From positions 7,547,105 through 7,611,104 of the forward strand of contig JAJEKV010000045.1 in NCBI GenBank assembly GCA_021234155.1: a stretch of 64,000 nt of DNA. Reading direction: 5' to 3'. Source of the stretch: Isoetes taiwanensis (taxonomy: Eukaryota; Streptophyta; Lycopodiopsida; Isoetales; Isoetaceae). The notes beneath the pieces were generated by a model, which saw nothing but the letters and a program-made list of their open reading frames with translations, made no database searches and was not told the origin of the DNA. A program made the translations under genes and the position numbers. Position 1 is the first letter of the stretch, and each line of letters starts with the position of its first letter. Positions 1-10,723 of this stretch are shown here, in pieces.

Positions 1-1260
1 CACCTAATACCTTTCCAATTGTGTTGGTTTCTGTTGAGTGCAACTAGGCTCTAGAAATCAAATCTAGTGTTGGTCGCCATCTCAGAACAGTTATTTGGCC
101 ACAACTAGAAAAAGAAATGGAGGCGGAGTCAGCTGGGCCCATAGTGCGGAGCATTTACCCCAATTCAGAAGAATGCTCAAGGCCAAGGAGAAAGTATCCA
201 GCAAAGATCTCGCTGGCTGATTTTGTCACTTGTTTCAGAATCTGCACGGCGTGGTACAGACTTTGCAAGGCAGCTATTCTTGGCTGCTAGGCAGTCATTG
301 CTGGTAGAGAGTTTGACAGTCTGCATGGAGCCCCAGAGGCTCCTTATAACCTATGAATTTTTCCAATGTTTTATCCCTCAAAAACTCAAGTAAAATCTCT
401 TTCTTCATGCTATCCTCCATTCTTTTGGTCTGTTTATGGAAAGACGTTAGCAAATTAAGAACAATACGTCGTTTGCTGCTTGCACTTCTTGATGAAAACG
501 GATCCTTCTACCAATTCTGCAAGCTCCAATTTTTCTTCTCTTCTTCTTTTCCGTTGGCGTCTTTTCTTCAACATTTCTTGTTCCTTGGTTCTTCTTCGTT
601 TTCTCCTGTCTGAAATGCCGGTTTATGGACAGATTACCTCATTGACATCCATATCCACAATGCATTGGAGCTTGCAACAGGGAGGGAGCCAAAGAACAGG
701 ACGTAGGCAAAGAACAGGAAGGGGCCAAAGAATAGGAATTTGAATTTTAGTTTTGAAATTAGAATTTCCCTCACAAATTGGGACTCTATTCTTAAATAAC
801 GGCAGCTGAGCGGTGCCATAATTATACTTTCATACCACAAAAGTGGTGGATGCAACGCCACATTTTGGGGGGACAGAGGGGACAGCCAAATTGGAACACC
901 ACAGCGTGCTTTTACCCACTTGTACAAATTTTTGTGTACGATATATTCAGGTTTGCAAAATACTATAAGGTTTGAAGGTATTTACTGAATGGTTTTGATT
1001 TTATACATGTATTATACAATTAAAGGAGCTCTCGCTGCCCTATGTCACCCCCCGTGTGAATATGCACCCAAACCAAAGGGGTTTCAGGGGGATTTTAATT
1101 TAAAAGTGTTGGATGTAATGGTTTGTGTTAATTAATGTTAATTATCTTCTTATATTATAAAGTTATAGCGTAAGTATGTCATGAAGCAAACCCTAATTTG
1201 TATGGCTTAGATCATTTGATTGCATCTATAGGCCGTGATTTATTGCACAACTTCCCACAA
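1..1260. other. no recognisable gene
   Basis: AT-rich sequence with short open frames on both strands that look like chance frames; none shows a domain or repeat I recognise. Nothing else supported here. Confidence 0.5.
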
Positions 1261-1284
1261 CCGCGATTGGCCATGCTTTGATCT

Positions 1285-1535
1285 CTTAAGAGGAAAGGGT
1301 AAAGGAAAAGGGAGGAGGAAAGGGGAAAAGTGAAGGGCAAATAGGCATGGACAAAAGGGAAAGAGGGAAAGGAGAAAAGGGCGGGGGAAAAGGGAAAGAG
1401 AAAGAAAAAAAAAAAAGGGGAGAAAGGGAAGGGAAAAAGGACACCGAGAAAAGGGGAAGAGGGAAAGGGAAGGGAAAAGTGAAAAAAGGAAAAGGGTAGG
1501 GGTGGAAAAGGGCATGGGAAAAGGGAAAGGAAAAA
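1285..1535. repeat. polypurine (GA-rich) low-complexity tract
   Basis: About 250 bases almost wholly A and G on the plus strand, built from irregular AGGGAAAAGG-like blocks with a poly(A) run near 1408. Minus-strand frames across it encode only Phe/Pro/Ser/Leu-rich low-complexity peptide and are not genes. Mirror-symmetric purine tracts of this type can form triplex DNA; that is inference. Confidence 0.85.
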
Positions 1536-1703
1536 AGGGGGTTGGGGAATCACGTATGCATGATAAGGTGGTCCGGCTTGAAAGCTCTTGAGAATCACCC
1601 TCACGTTTCCAGTCTCACTTTGCCACTATATCCATGGTCTTTGCCACTATGTCCAAGAATATTGTGCTCTTGTAGAAGACCTAATAGATAAACCTGCTGA
1701 CTT

Positions 1704-1893
1704 CTACTTTGGTCACCACATGTGTAAGTTAACACTCTGATCCTATATAGTAGAGACTTCACAAAGCTACTTTGGTCACCACATGTGTAAGTTAACACTC
1801 TGATCCTATATACTAGAGACTTCACAAAGCTACTTTGGTCATCACATGTGTAAGTTAACAATCTGATCCTATATACTAGAGACTTCACAAAGC
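1704..1893. repeat. 63-bp tandem repeat, three copies
   Basis: The unit starting CTACTTTGGTCACCACATG recurs at 1704, 1767 and 1830 with only a few substitutions. The period is a multiple of three, so a minus-strand frame stays open across it and encodes a 21-residue repeat. This is a property of the repeat and not evidence of a gene. Confidence 0.9.
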
Positions 1894-2182
1894 AGATTGT
1901 TATTTGTTGTTCATCTTCATCAGAAAGGTAAATAACTTATGTTAAGGATCATGGATCTGAAAAGGCACTATTTCCTTTCCATTCTTAAGCCTCAAACCTG
2001 CATTTATTAACAACCAGTTCTTGTATCTAATACAGCAAGAAGATATCAAGAAATAAAGAAACGAATTGAAGCGTGCATGTCATGCTTATTTGATGTTTTC
2101 GGACTTGTTCCAGAAAACTCAAAGATAAGCTTTAAAACAAATTGAATCACCTGCAAAATTCAGCATAAGCATAAATCTACCA

Positions 2183-2338
2183 GACTGTTGATTCAAATTG
2201 CTACCAGGGTATTTTGACATCTAACAAGATCCATTACAAAAAACTAGTTAAAAAATAGGGACTGTTGATTCAAATTGCTACCAGGGTATTTTGACATCTA
2301 ACAAGATCCATTACAAAAAACTAGTTAAAAAAATAGGG
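2183..2338. repeat. 77-bp tandem duplication
   Basis: A 77-base unit beginning GACTGTTGATTCAAATTGC is present twice back to back, the copies differing by about one base in an A run. The duplication must be recent. No gene overlaps it. A shorter duplication of a CATTCTTAACTATAATTAGG block follows near 2597-2645. Confidence 0.9.
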
Positions 2339-2339
2339 A

Positions 2340-4216
2340 AGCTTTATTGATTGAGTTGAAACAGTGCCGATTTTGATGCTAAATCAATTGAGTTGAAACA
2401 GGGCTGCCAACTAAATCGGCCTCAAACAGTAGATTAGCCTTTGCAGATTCTATAGCAAGATAATTGCCATCCTTGCTAGACAATTAAGACGACACAACAT
2501 TAGCCAAAAGCTTAAGCAAAATTTTTATCTACAATCGCCATTGGCCATCCAAATTAAGGCGTTGCAGAATTCACATGCGCGATTTCGCGATTTCTCATTC
2601 TTAACTATAATTAGGATTTTCGCATTCTTAACTATAATTAGGATTTTCTTCACGGCGGATCCAATTCAAAAAAGACCTAACCATTCTTTTAGATGACAGA
2701 TTACTCACAAAGACATAAACTCAGTAAATTTTCTAAACCTACAGAATTAAACTCGAATCAGAGCTCTTGTCTAAATAGCTCAAATTTCTCATACCACACC
2801 AATAACTTCAAAGAACAGACAATACCTTTAGCATAGGAGGTCGTTCTTCACGACCAATCCTTGCACGGCGGAGCTCGGGGCAGAAATGGAGGGCAAATTT
2901 TTCCTCCGGATATCACTCTTCATATAAAATTATGTTCCATGTCAACATAGGAGTCGAGCTCAGTCGGTCCTGCCCTCGCAGGGATTAAACTACAACCCAG
3001 TGAATTTTGGCTCAGATTGGGCGAGGCACTAACCAAATCGCTCCATTTCTATTTCCGGAAGCCACCTGTGTCAGCAGATTGATCCTCTGGAGAAGCTGCT
3101 TGGGCTCTCGGCTGCAGTAGGAGATATTTGAATGTTGCTGGCTACACTATGCCTCGCAAAAATAAAACTGAGGAGGAAATATACCCGACCATCAGAGACT
3201 TGACGGCCTTGTGCCTCCCTATGCATGTTCCACTTGGTGTCGCCATTAGAGAAAGCCGCCACACCTTGCTGTAACCTAGCAACACAATATTGTTTGCTCG
3301 GAGCCTGACTCCTAAAAGAGAATAAACAGCCACAAATTAAACTATACACAATCAAACTAGAAGCATAGAAAATCTTGTGGAAAATTATGCTTGTCTAAAT
3401 AACATTTTGCCAAACATTAAGGCTGCATTGCAAGCATAAATTCGAAGGAGTTTTGCGATAATAAGAAATCATTGCATAGAATAGAATAGAATAGAATAGA
3501 ATAGAATAGAATAGAATAGATTTTTATCGTTGCATAGAATAGAATAGAGAAGGCAAGAATTGGTTCATACTCAAATAAAACGTTTTAACAGTGGCATTGC
3601 AGTCGCTGCAAGGGATCTTCCCTTCCGCCATGGACTTGGCACAAGATTTACACACTGTCATATGCTGCATCAAGTTCCAAAGAGTTCTGTGGCGGAATGA
3701 CATCTAGCGCAGGAGCTCTTAAGAACAAGCTCCGGCACCACATCATATACCTGTGACCTCCATTGTACATGAACAAATAAAGTTCTGTTATAAAAAAGGG
3801 TAATAGGCAGACTAAAAAAACTTGCAGCTACATGAATAATGGATTTACAGACAATGTCTTATGTGCAGCAAGAGATTCAAGCTGTAGATCAAATAGCAAC
3901 CATCTATATCTACATTTTCTTAACAAATGAGATGTGGCATGCTAGGCCAGTAGAATCTATCAAGAGCATGGAAAACTCCAGGATCTGTCAAATGTGCAAT
4001 TGAAGAAAACTAGCAGGAAAAATATGTACTTACCCACAACAGATTCCCCACAATTTGGTGGTTCATGTGATATATATCCTGAAGCCGAAGCAGAATGTTG
4101 AGAATTTCTTGAGGCTTCCGATGGAGAGGAGCTCTGTGTTGGAGATTTTTCGAGCAGTGATCCATTCGGGGCCCAGGGAAGCCCAGACCATATTGTAACC
4201 GGAGGCGTTCAAGATA
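2340..4216. other. intergenic, no gene seen
   Basis: AT-rich stretch with no recognisable coding or RNA feature apart from the AGAAT microsatellite at about 3475. Short frames near 3071-3355 (minus) show no domain. Confidence 0.5.
3475..3549. repeat. (AGAAT)n microsatellite
   Basis: About nine uninterrupted AGAAT units, then TTTTTATCGTTGCAT and two more units. A similar block, two or three units followed by GTTTTTATCGT, occurs near 62848-62872, so the microsatellite may belong to a dispersed element rather than being an isolated slippage tract. Confidence 0.85.
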
Positions 4217-4745
4217 ATGCAGCAGTTTTACAGGTTGCAGCAAGGCAACAAATCAGTCCAGAAATATACAGAGGAATTCATGAGGCTAAGGTCAGACGCG
4301 TCGGGTTGGGAGAGAAGCATGCAAGAGAAAGCTATATTGAGGGGGTGGAATGAGGAGATCCGCAAGCTTGTGAGGGCAATAAACCCTAGGACAAGACGGG
4401 CTTTAATCCAAGGCTATAAGCTTGCATGGGTCAGGACCTCGTAATAGCGGGCGTATGCCAGCATACTTCCGTGATAAAGGCAAGGCGACAGAAGCTATAG
4501 CCCTGTGGCAGCCAGTCCAGTCCAAATTTAGAACCCCATATGGTGGGAAACCAGGGGAAACATCAGGAGAAGAAGCAGGTGTCCTTCAAGGACAAGCAGG
4601 AGGGGTCAAACTACTCCAAAGCAGTGCGATCCTTTTTGCAGGCAATGCCCAAGGAAAAGAGGCAGGAGTGCATAGAAAAGCAGTTGTGCTTTGTGTGCTT
4701 CCCAACCAAAGCCATAGGACAAAGAACCGCCTCTACGCCATGAGG
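4217..4745 (+). pseudogene. truncated Ty3/gypsy gag fragment
   Basis: This plus-strand fragment is homologous to the gag of the chromovirus at 10-14.6 kb. Shared blocks include LQQGNKSVQKYTEEFMRLR, EIRKLVRAINPRT, VSFKDKQEGSNYSKAVRSF and LQAMPKEKRQECIEKQL. The blocks lie in at least two frames, so frameshifts separate them. Homology starts abruptly at about 4217 and ends at the zinc-knuckle region, where this copy keeps the first cysteine (QLCFVCF) that the 13.6-kb copy has lost. No protease or RT follows. It is a dead fragment of a second family member, in the opposite orientation to the larger element. Confidence 0.85.
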
Positions 4746-5405
4746 CAAACTCTAGCGGAGTTGGGAGATTGGGACGCACTGTCGGACGACGACGGCGAAG
4801 AGGCCCGCGACTACATTCAGGGTGAGTGTCGGCGATCATGTTGGGAGGCCTGGAGCTGAGGACATGATCCTGCACCTTGAGAGCTTCACTGGCCAGAGAT
4901 GCATTCGAAAATACGACGTTGGGGTACATGTCCAGATTCACGGGCCGTATTTTTTGGCCCATTTTGCAAAGCACCCAGATTAACCCGGAGGCCCTGGCCG
5001 AAAGCATACTCCCCACAATCCAAGGGGCAGCCGACGGGCCCGGTAGCTTTGGCCCCTTCCTTTTCTGTACCGTTTTGCTCCATATCCACCATAGCAGCAC
5101 TGCCCCTGCTAGCCATGAAATCCAGGGTAGTTTCTACTTTGCGGGCCCCCCTGCTGGATGATGACATCTCCACCGTTGATTGTTTTTTTAAGCCAGATCC
5201 ACCGTCAGATGGGATAGGGGGGCCGTAAACTAGAAGTGTCCCGAAATCCATTCCATCGCTCCTCAATCTCCGCTTTGAGTTCTTCAATATTTCGTATTTC
5301 AAACACAGTGTAAGTATCAGGGCCTCGGCATCCCAAGTCAGCTCGGCCTACCGTGCCAGTTAGTCGGTTCCAACATCCGCGATCCAAAATAAGTTTGAAG
5401 GAGTT
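4746..5405. other. unassigned region after gag fragment
   Basis: Moderately GC-rich. Overlapping frames on both strands, for example an acidic LSDDDGEEARDYIQ stretch on plus near 4780-4825, may be a worn continuation of the gag-protease linker. I cannot assign it. Confidence 0.35.
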
Positions 5406-5407
5406 GC

Positions 5408-5447
5408 TGGCATATCTTAGGTATATTCTAGTATATACCTACAATAT
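5408..5447. repeat. hairpin module A, diverged copy
   Basis: CATATCTTAGG...ATACCTACAATATCATG is a decayed palindrome matching the near-perfect 40-bp palindrome at 30828-30867 and the related sequence at 17823. It overlaps the left end of the inverted-repeat element at 5438, and its usual partner hairpin B is displaced to 5955. This suggests an insertion split the module. Confidence 0.55.
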
Positions 5448-5839
5448 CATGGTTGGGTTGTGATTTCTTCCGGTGGTCTATTTTCCTGATGCCATGTGAC
5501 ATGGCCAATATCCCGGAAATCCTAATCAGATATGAAGATTCCTCGACACCGTTGATCCTAAGCATTTTAAAACAGAGGAATAGAAATTTTTCTTGCCGCT
5601 TGTTCTCGTCCGGATCAGTGGAGGAACGTAAGTCGAAGAACGTTTATTTGTTGTTTTGCTTCTTGTTCCGACCTTGCACAACGGGTGAAGAACAGCTATG
5701 AAAGGGAAACAGAGATCAAAAGAACAACAGGTGAAGAACAGCTATGAAAGGGAAACAGAGATCAAAAGCAAATAGAGATCATAGTGCCATAGCCATGAGC
5801 GATGAGCTCAAAATCACTCCCCAACCATGATATTGTAGG
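5438..5839. mobile_element. MITE-like element with ~28-bp terminal inverted repeats
   Basis: The left end CCTACAATATCATGGTTGGG (5438-5457) continues TTGTGATTT. Its reverse complement, with two mismatches, forms the right end at about 5811-5839. The element is about 400 bp. The interior holds no transposase and includes a 46-bp tandem duplication (from 5685 and 5731, starting GTGAAGAACAGC). No convincing target-site duplication is visible directly outside the arms, so the superfamily is unassigned. The octamer TACAATAT at both 5440 and 5929 offers an alternative, wider insertion boundary. Confidence 0.7.
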
Positions 5840-5926
5840 GTAGAAAAATTCGAGTGATTCATTTTGCCTCGGCTAACGCCCGATCACGCCAATCCGGGAA
5901 TCACTTCCCAGTTGTCTTACCCTTAT

Positions 5927-5982
5927 ACAATATATCAGAAACCCACATGAGCAAGGGCTTGCCCCCTTAGGAGCAACCCAAA
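5927..5982. repeat. hairpin module B copy
   Basis: ACCCACATGAGCAAGGG then GGGCTTGCCCCCTTAGGAGCAACCC then AAAAA. It is the same module as at 17856-17900 and 30870-30915, with an imperfect GC-rich palindrome centred on the TTAGG/CTAGG. Confidence 0.75.
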
Positions 5983-6064
5983 AAGAGAGGAAAAGAAAAA
6001 CATACCTTACACATCACACCAAAAATCTAGAGTCGAGCCCTTTTACATAGTTGCAGCAAAAGGA

Positions 6065-6680
6065 TTTTGTCCCACGCCACGCGGGCTCCAACATGCCTCG
6101 TGGGCTCTAACATGCCATGAGGGATCCTACATGCCAAGGTGGCTCAAACATGTCACGTGGGCTCCACCATGCCACCTAGGCTCCAATTTGTCAAGGTGGC
6201 TGAAACATGCCACATAGGGCTCCATTATGCCACCTAGGCTCCAAAATGCCATGCAGCTCCAACATGCCACCTATAGGCTCCAACATGCCAAGGTGGCTCA
6301 AACATGTCACGTGGGCCCCAATATGCCATCTAGGCTCACACATGCCACCTAGGCTCTGAAATGCCACGCTGGCTCCAACATGCCACCTAGGCTCAAACAT
6401 GCCACCTAGCTCCGAAATGCCACGCGGGCTCCAACATCCCACGTGGGCTCCAACATGCCAAGGTGGCTCAAACATGCCATGTGGACTCTAATATGCCATC
6501 TAGGCTCAAACATGTCACTTAGGCTCAAATATGCCACCTAGCTCCGAAATGCCACGCAGACTCCAACATGCCATGCCACGTGGGCTCCAACATGCCAAGG
6601 TGGCTCAAACATGCCACGTGGACTCCAATATGCCACCTAGGCTCAAACATACCACTTAGACTCAAATATGCTACCTCACC
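6065..6680. repeat. 19-bp satellite array, left arm
   Basis: About thirty degenerate 19-bp units of the form CACGTGGGCTCCAACATGC / CAAGGTGGCTCAAACATGC in direct tandem order. Variation is mostly substitution plus occasional 1-base indels. Because 19 is not a multiple of three, every frame reads a 19-residue repeat rich in Met, Pro, His and Cys. These frames are artefacts of the satellite. Confidence 0.95.
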
Positions 6681-6834
6681 AAAGGGGAGAAGCCAAGCTC
6701 TAGGAGATGGACCACAAAAACGTTCCCGATGTAGCCTTTCTTGGCAGCGCTCCTCCGGGAGGACGTATGCTAATGCCCCCCCTTCCGGAGCTCAGTTTCC
6801 CTATCCAACTGTTGAATCCTCCGTTTAAGGAGCA
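6681..6834. other. unique spacer between inverted satellite arms
   Basis: About 150 bases without satellite units, containing a GC-rich stretch with CTCCTCCGGGAGGA-type inverted symmetry. It forms the loop of the large foldback. No gene is seen. Confidence 0.7.
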
Positions 6835-7775
6835 TGTTTGAGCCACCATGGCATGTTCGAGTCTAGGTGGCATGTTAGAGCCTAGGTGGCATGTCTGAGC
6901 CACCTTGGCATGATGGAGCCTAAGTGGCATGTTTTGGAGCCCACATGGCATGTTTGAGCCACCTTGGCATGTTGGAGCCTAGGTGGCATGTTGGAGCCCA
7001 CGTGTTTGAGCCACCTTGGCATGCTGGAGCCTAGGTGGAATCTTGGATCTTGCGTGGCATGTTTGAGCCACCTTGGCATGTCTGGGCCACCTTGGCATGT
7101 TTGATCGTAGGTGGCATGTTGGAGCCTAGGTGGCATCTTGGAGCGCGCGTGGCATGTTTTGAGCCACATTGGCATGTTGCCTAGGTGGCATGTTGAGCCG
7201 AGTCAGATGTTTAAGCCACCTTGGCATGTTTATTCTAGGTGGCATATTGGAGCCTAGGTGGTATGTTTGAGCCACCGTGGCATGCTGGAGCCTAGATGGC
7301 ATGTTGGAGCCCACGTGTTTGAGCCACCTTGGCACGTTGGAGCCTAGGTGGCATGTTGGAGCCCACGTGGCATGTTTGAACCACCTTGGCATGTTTGGGC
7401 CACCTTGGCATGTTTGATCATGGGTGGCATGTTGGAGCCTAGGTGGCATCTTGGAGTGCGTGTGGCATGTTTGAGCCACCTTGGCATGATTGAGCCTAGG
7501 TGGCATGTCTGAGCCACCTTGGCATGTTGGAGCCTAAGTGGCATGTTTGAGCCTAGGTGGCATTTTTGAGCCACCTTGGCATGATGGAGTCTAGGTGGCA
7601 TGTTGGAGTCCATGTGGCATGTTTGAGCGTGGCATGGCATGTTTGAGCCACCTCGGCATGTTGATCCTAGGTGGCATGTTGGTGCCTGCGTGGCATATTT
7701 CAGCCAACTTGGCATGTTTGAACCACCTTGGCATGTTTGATCCTAGGTGGCATGTTGGAGCCTAGGTGGCATATT
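6835..7775. repeat. 19-bp satellite array, right (inverted) arm
   Basis: The same 19-bp satellite in the opposite orientation (GGCATGTTGGAGCCTAGGT / GGCATGTTTGAGCCACCTT), about 45-50 units. The two unit variants tend to alternate. The array stops exactly where the retrotransposon LTR begins at 7776. Confidence 0.95.
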
Positions 7776-9328
7776 TGTGACGTCCCCTACTCATATATGG
7801 TGCACTCACCGTATACAAACAGGAGTTCATCCCCCATACCAGCTCCATGCTGATACAAGGCCCTCCACGTATCACTGCAACCTTGATGAGTTCCAGTGGG
7901 AAGAATGAAGGGGTCATTTTACCCTGTCTCCCTTAGGGCCTACCTAGCTGCGGAAGCGTAAGCATACATGTCAGTATAAATACATCAACATCACGTGACT
8001 ATCACGAAGGATGGCTCATCACATATCTGCATAGATAAAGATCAGTACATCACATATGGAGATCCTACCCAAGGCTCAGACTCAAGAGGGATGACTGACG
8101 GCTTGGGCCTCCAGAAGTCATTGCACACAGAATTCATGGCAAATGGATTTGGCTGGCATAAGAACATGGCTTAGGGTAGTCCACTCCATCCGACCCTCCG
8201 TGCGGCACACTTTGCGAGTAGGTTGAAAAGTGTTGGGACCGATCAGAGCCCAAAAGGGGACTGACCCTCGGATCTCCCGGTCCAGATGGGGGCGGTGGGG
8301 ATCACTCCCACCGAGAGGTTGGCATGCTGACTCAAGGTGACTAGAGGGCCACTGCCCGTACTCGACTGAACTCCATGGAAGGTGTCCACCACCCCAAGAG
8401 TGTCGAACCCATGCAAAGGCCGCACGCAGTGGCAGAGCATTAGGTCTAGTTCACTATAGTCCCCGATAGGCTTTATTACTAGAGGGACGTGATCATGAGT
8501 CAGGACATGAACCTCCTTGTAAGCCAGTCTGGCCCCTCCACCCACAACCAGGTGTGGTTCTTGTACCTGAGCCAATTTAATAAGTGCATTAAAGAGGGCT
8601 AGCTAGGAGCATCAACTACTAGGCTTTTAGGGCCTCTACCCCCCTTCCCAATACAATGATTCCACAGAGATCATCATCACATACATATCACAGAAGAACT
8701 AAAGAATAAGATTTAATCTAAATCACAGAGTTAGGTTCTTTAGTTATGGCTTGGTATCTAGGGATCTAGATGGCTGCTATGGCAAATCAATAGGCTAAAC
8801 CAACTTACTCTATGTCTGGGAGGCGGTTTAGACTATTGAATTGGCAAAATACCTGATCCCTGGCTTGCTCCTCCTGCTCTGAACGCATCCATGCTACAGA
8901 ACTGCTCGAAGATGAAGCTAGAAAGGGGAGCTGATGAGCTAGACTGCTCAGACACACTTGGGGAGTCAAGATTGGCTCTTGGATCAAGCAAACTTGAAAG
9001 TTCTGTAAGGTCGGGACTAAAAATGGAAAATTAGGGTTTCATATACCTTATATAGACTAAGGGTTAGGGCTAGGGCTTCCATTATCCCTTGAGCATGTGG
9101 GACAAATGGGTGTGGCCCACTTGCCTATATTAATTAAGTGGCTAAAGTGTACACATGGATAAATGTGTACACATGAATAAATGTGCACACACTTGCAAAT
9201 TGCCCCCTAGGGTGCTACTTGCTTAGCTACACGTCGGCGTACACGTCAATCGGGATGGCGTGTATGCGTGCGAGGCAAGCGATGCTCGATCACGCCTGGG
9301 GACCGTGATTTCAGGCTGGAACGTCACA
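7776..9328 (-). repeat. 3' LTR of the chromovirus
   Basis: Delimited by the inverted terminal octamers TGTGACGT (7776-7783) and ACGTCACA (9321-9328), giving a 1,553-bp LTR with canonical TG...CA ends. A polypurine tract lies immediately upstream in the element's own sense. The interior is moderately GC-rich with several open frames that I regard as non-coding. A second LTR copy for comparison is absent from the window, so the boundary rests on the terminal repeats and the polypurine tract. Confidence 0.72.
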
Positions 9329-9341
9329 TTCTCCCCACCTT
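9329..9341 (-). promoter_or_regulatory. polypurine tract (plus-strand primer site)
   Basis: Read on the minus strand the sequence is AAGGTGGGGAGAA directly before the LTR start TGTGACGT. A second similar purine block (CAAGGTGGGGAGACCC) lies about 35 bases further upstream (9370-9385), flanking a short GATGCT/AGCATC inverted repeat. Confidence 0.7.
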
Positions 9342-10160
9342 GAAATGATGCTATCCGCAGCATCATGGGTCTCCCCACCTTGGGATCTTCTTGTCCTGCA
9401 ACCAACTTGATGCATACAATTTATTATTACTATACTTACACAGTTATTAGAATTACTCTGAGGTAATATTTTTAAAACATTACTACAACTTTACATTATC
9501 CCAAATAACTTATCAATTCAACTCTGTTAAAGTAAAGTACTTATTAGCCTCACTTAATACAACATTTAAGTTTATCAGAATTCAACAATTTCATATACAA
9601 TTATCCTTCGAGGTACTCTTCATTCCTTGCAACACATTCCAACAAAATTGTGTTGCAAGTCTTCATCTTCGACCTCCTTGCCCCTCCCAGGGTTCTATTG
9701 GTTGCGCAGTCGACACTACGTTAGTACCATTCTAATTATTAATAGAATTATAGTTATAAGGTAACCACCCATCTAATTAACTAAATGGATGCATGACTAA
9801 TCTCCTGGCGTAGGAAGAGGATGCTCCTTCCATCGTGGCCGTGGAGACAACGCCCTATAATGCCTAGGATGACACTCATGCCTACACCTTTAGTTGCCTT
9901 GGGCGTGAAGGATGGCCCTCCCCGTAGGCATTGACTAGAGGTGCTTTCCTATCAATGCATGCCTGAATGGCCTCTTATCTCTCGAGGTTATCTACTTCCG
10001 TGAGACGGAAGTAGACTTTTGAATCTACCTTACAACTAATCCAAGCAAAACCGCGGTCATGCCTACAATGACATTACACCACGTCCTAGAGATCACCGTA
10101 GTGGTCCCATCATCGGTAAATACACATGCGTAGATTAATCTTAACTACACATCAATTAAT
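9342..10160 (-). other. 3' untranslated internal region of chromovirus
   Basis: No coding frame with recognisable content. The sequence separates the chromodomain stop from the polypurine tract. It contains CTTCCGTGAGACGGAAG-like inverted symmetry near 9995. Confidence 0.5.
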
Positions 10161-10723
10161 CTAAACATGAATCGACATGCCTGAGCCGATTATTTCGGAG
10201 ATGACCTTGCCGTCCCATTGCTCCATGAACTGCGGGTACTGCCTTATCAGGTCCTTCTTAAGTACCCATGTCGTGTCTTCCACCGGCAAGTGTTTCCACT
10301 TGACCAAATATTGGAGAAACTCTGATCTCCTTGTTTTCTTGAAGGCTTTATCAAGAATCAATTCTGGGACTATCTCCAGCTGCTCTTCTGTCATTTCCAA
10401 CAATGTTGGCGTGTCCAAGACTTCTTCTGGATTTGGAGTATGCTTCTTCAACAAACTCACGTGGAAGACTTTATGAATCTTTAGGTGTGCTGGCAGCTCT
10501 AACTTGTAGGATTAGTTACCTACTCTCTTGGCTATTCTAAAAGGGCCAGCCCACCTTGGAGCAAGCTTCTTGCAATTTCGATGCGGAGCTTCGCCTGCTT
10601 CACTTTGATCTTGAGCCAGACGTTGTCGCCAACCTGGAACTCTCTGACCGTTCGATGCTTGTCGGCGACGCTCTTTTGTCGACTCCTTGCTGCAAGAAGA
10701 TACCCACGGACTTCTTCTACCAG
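10161..10723 (-). pseudogene. integrase C-terminal linker, GPF module and chromodomain
   Basis: Directly after the in-frame TAG at 10724, coding similarity continues with LVEEVRGYLLAARSRQ and FQVGDNVWLKIK. After a frameshift come the GPF/Y module (KLAPRWAGPFRI), a TAA stop, SYKLELPAHLKIHKVFHVS and a chromodomain (10460-10161) with the family signature YLVKWKHLPVEDTTW. Chromodomains in this position are known to steer integration toward marked chromatin. The stop codons at the GPF linker and at 10724 are most simply CAA/CAG glutamines converted to TAA/TAG. The chromodomain aromatic cage is only partly evident: the Tyr before LVKW and the Trp in TTW are present. Confidence 0.88.

Noticed and set aside
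1212-1604. Minus-strand open frame of 130 codons
   Set aside because: It is the translation of the polypurine tract (Phe/Pro/Ser/Leu only); no protein family.
1601-1893. 63-bp repeats as a CRISPR array or repeat protein
   Set aside because: There are no spacers between units, the genome is eukaryotic, and the open frame is explained by a period divisible by three.
6191-7715. Several Met/His/Cys/Pro-rich open frames on the minus strand
   Set aside because: All are translations of the 19-bp satellite, whose units lack stops in several frames.
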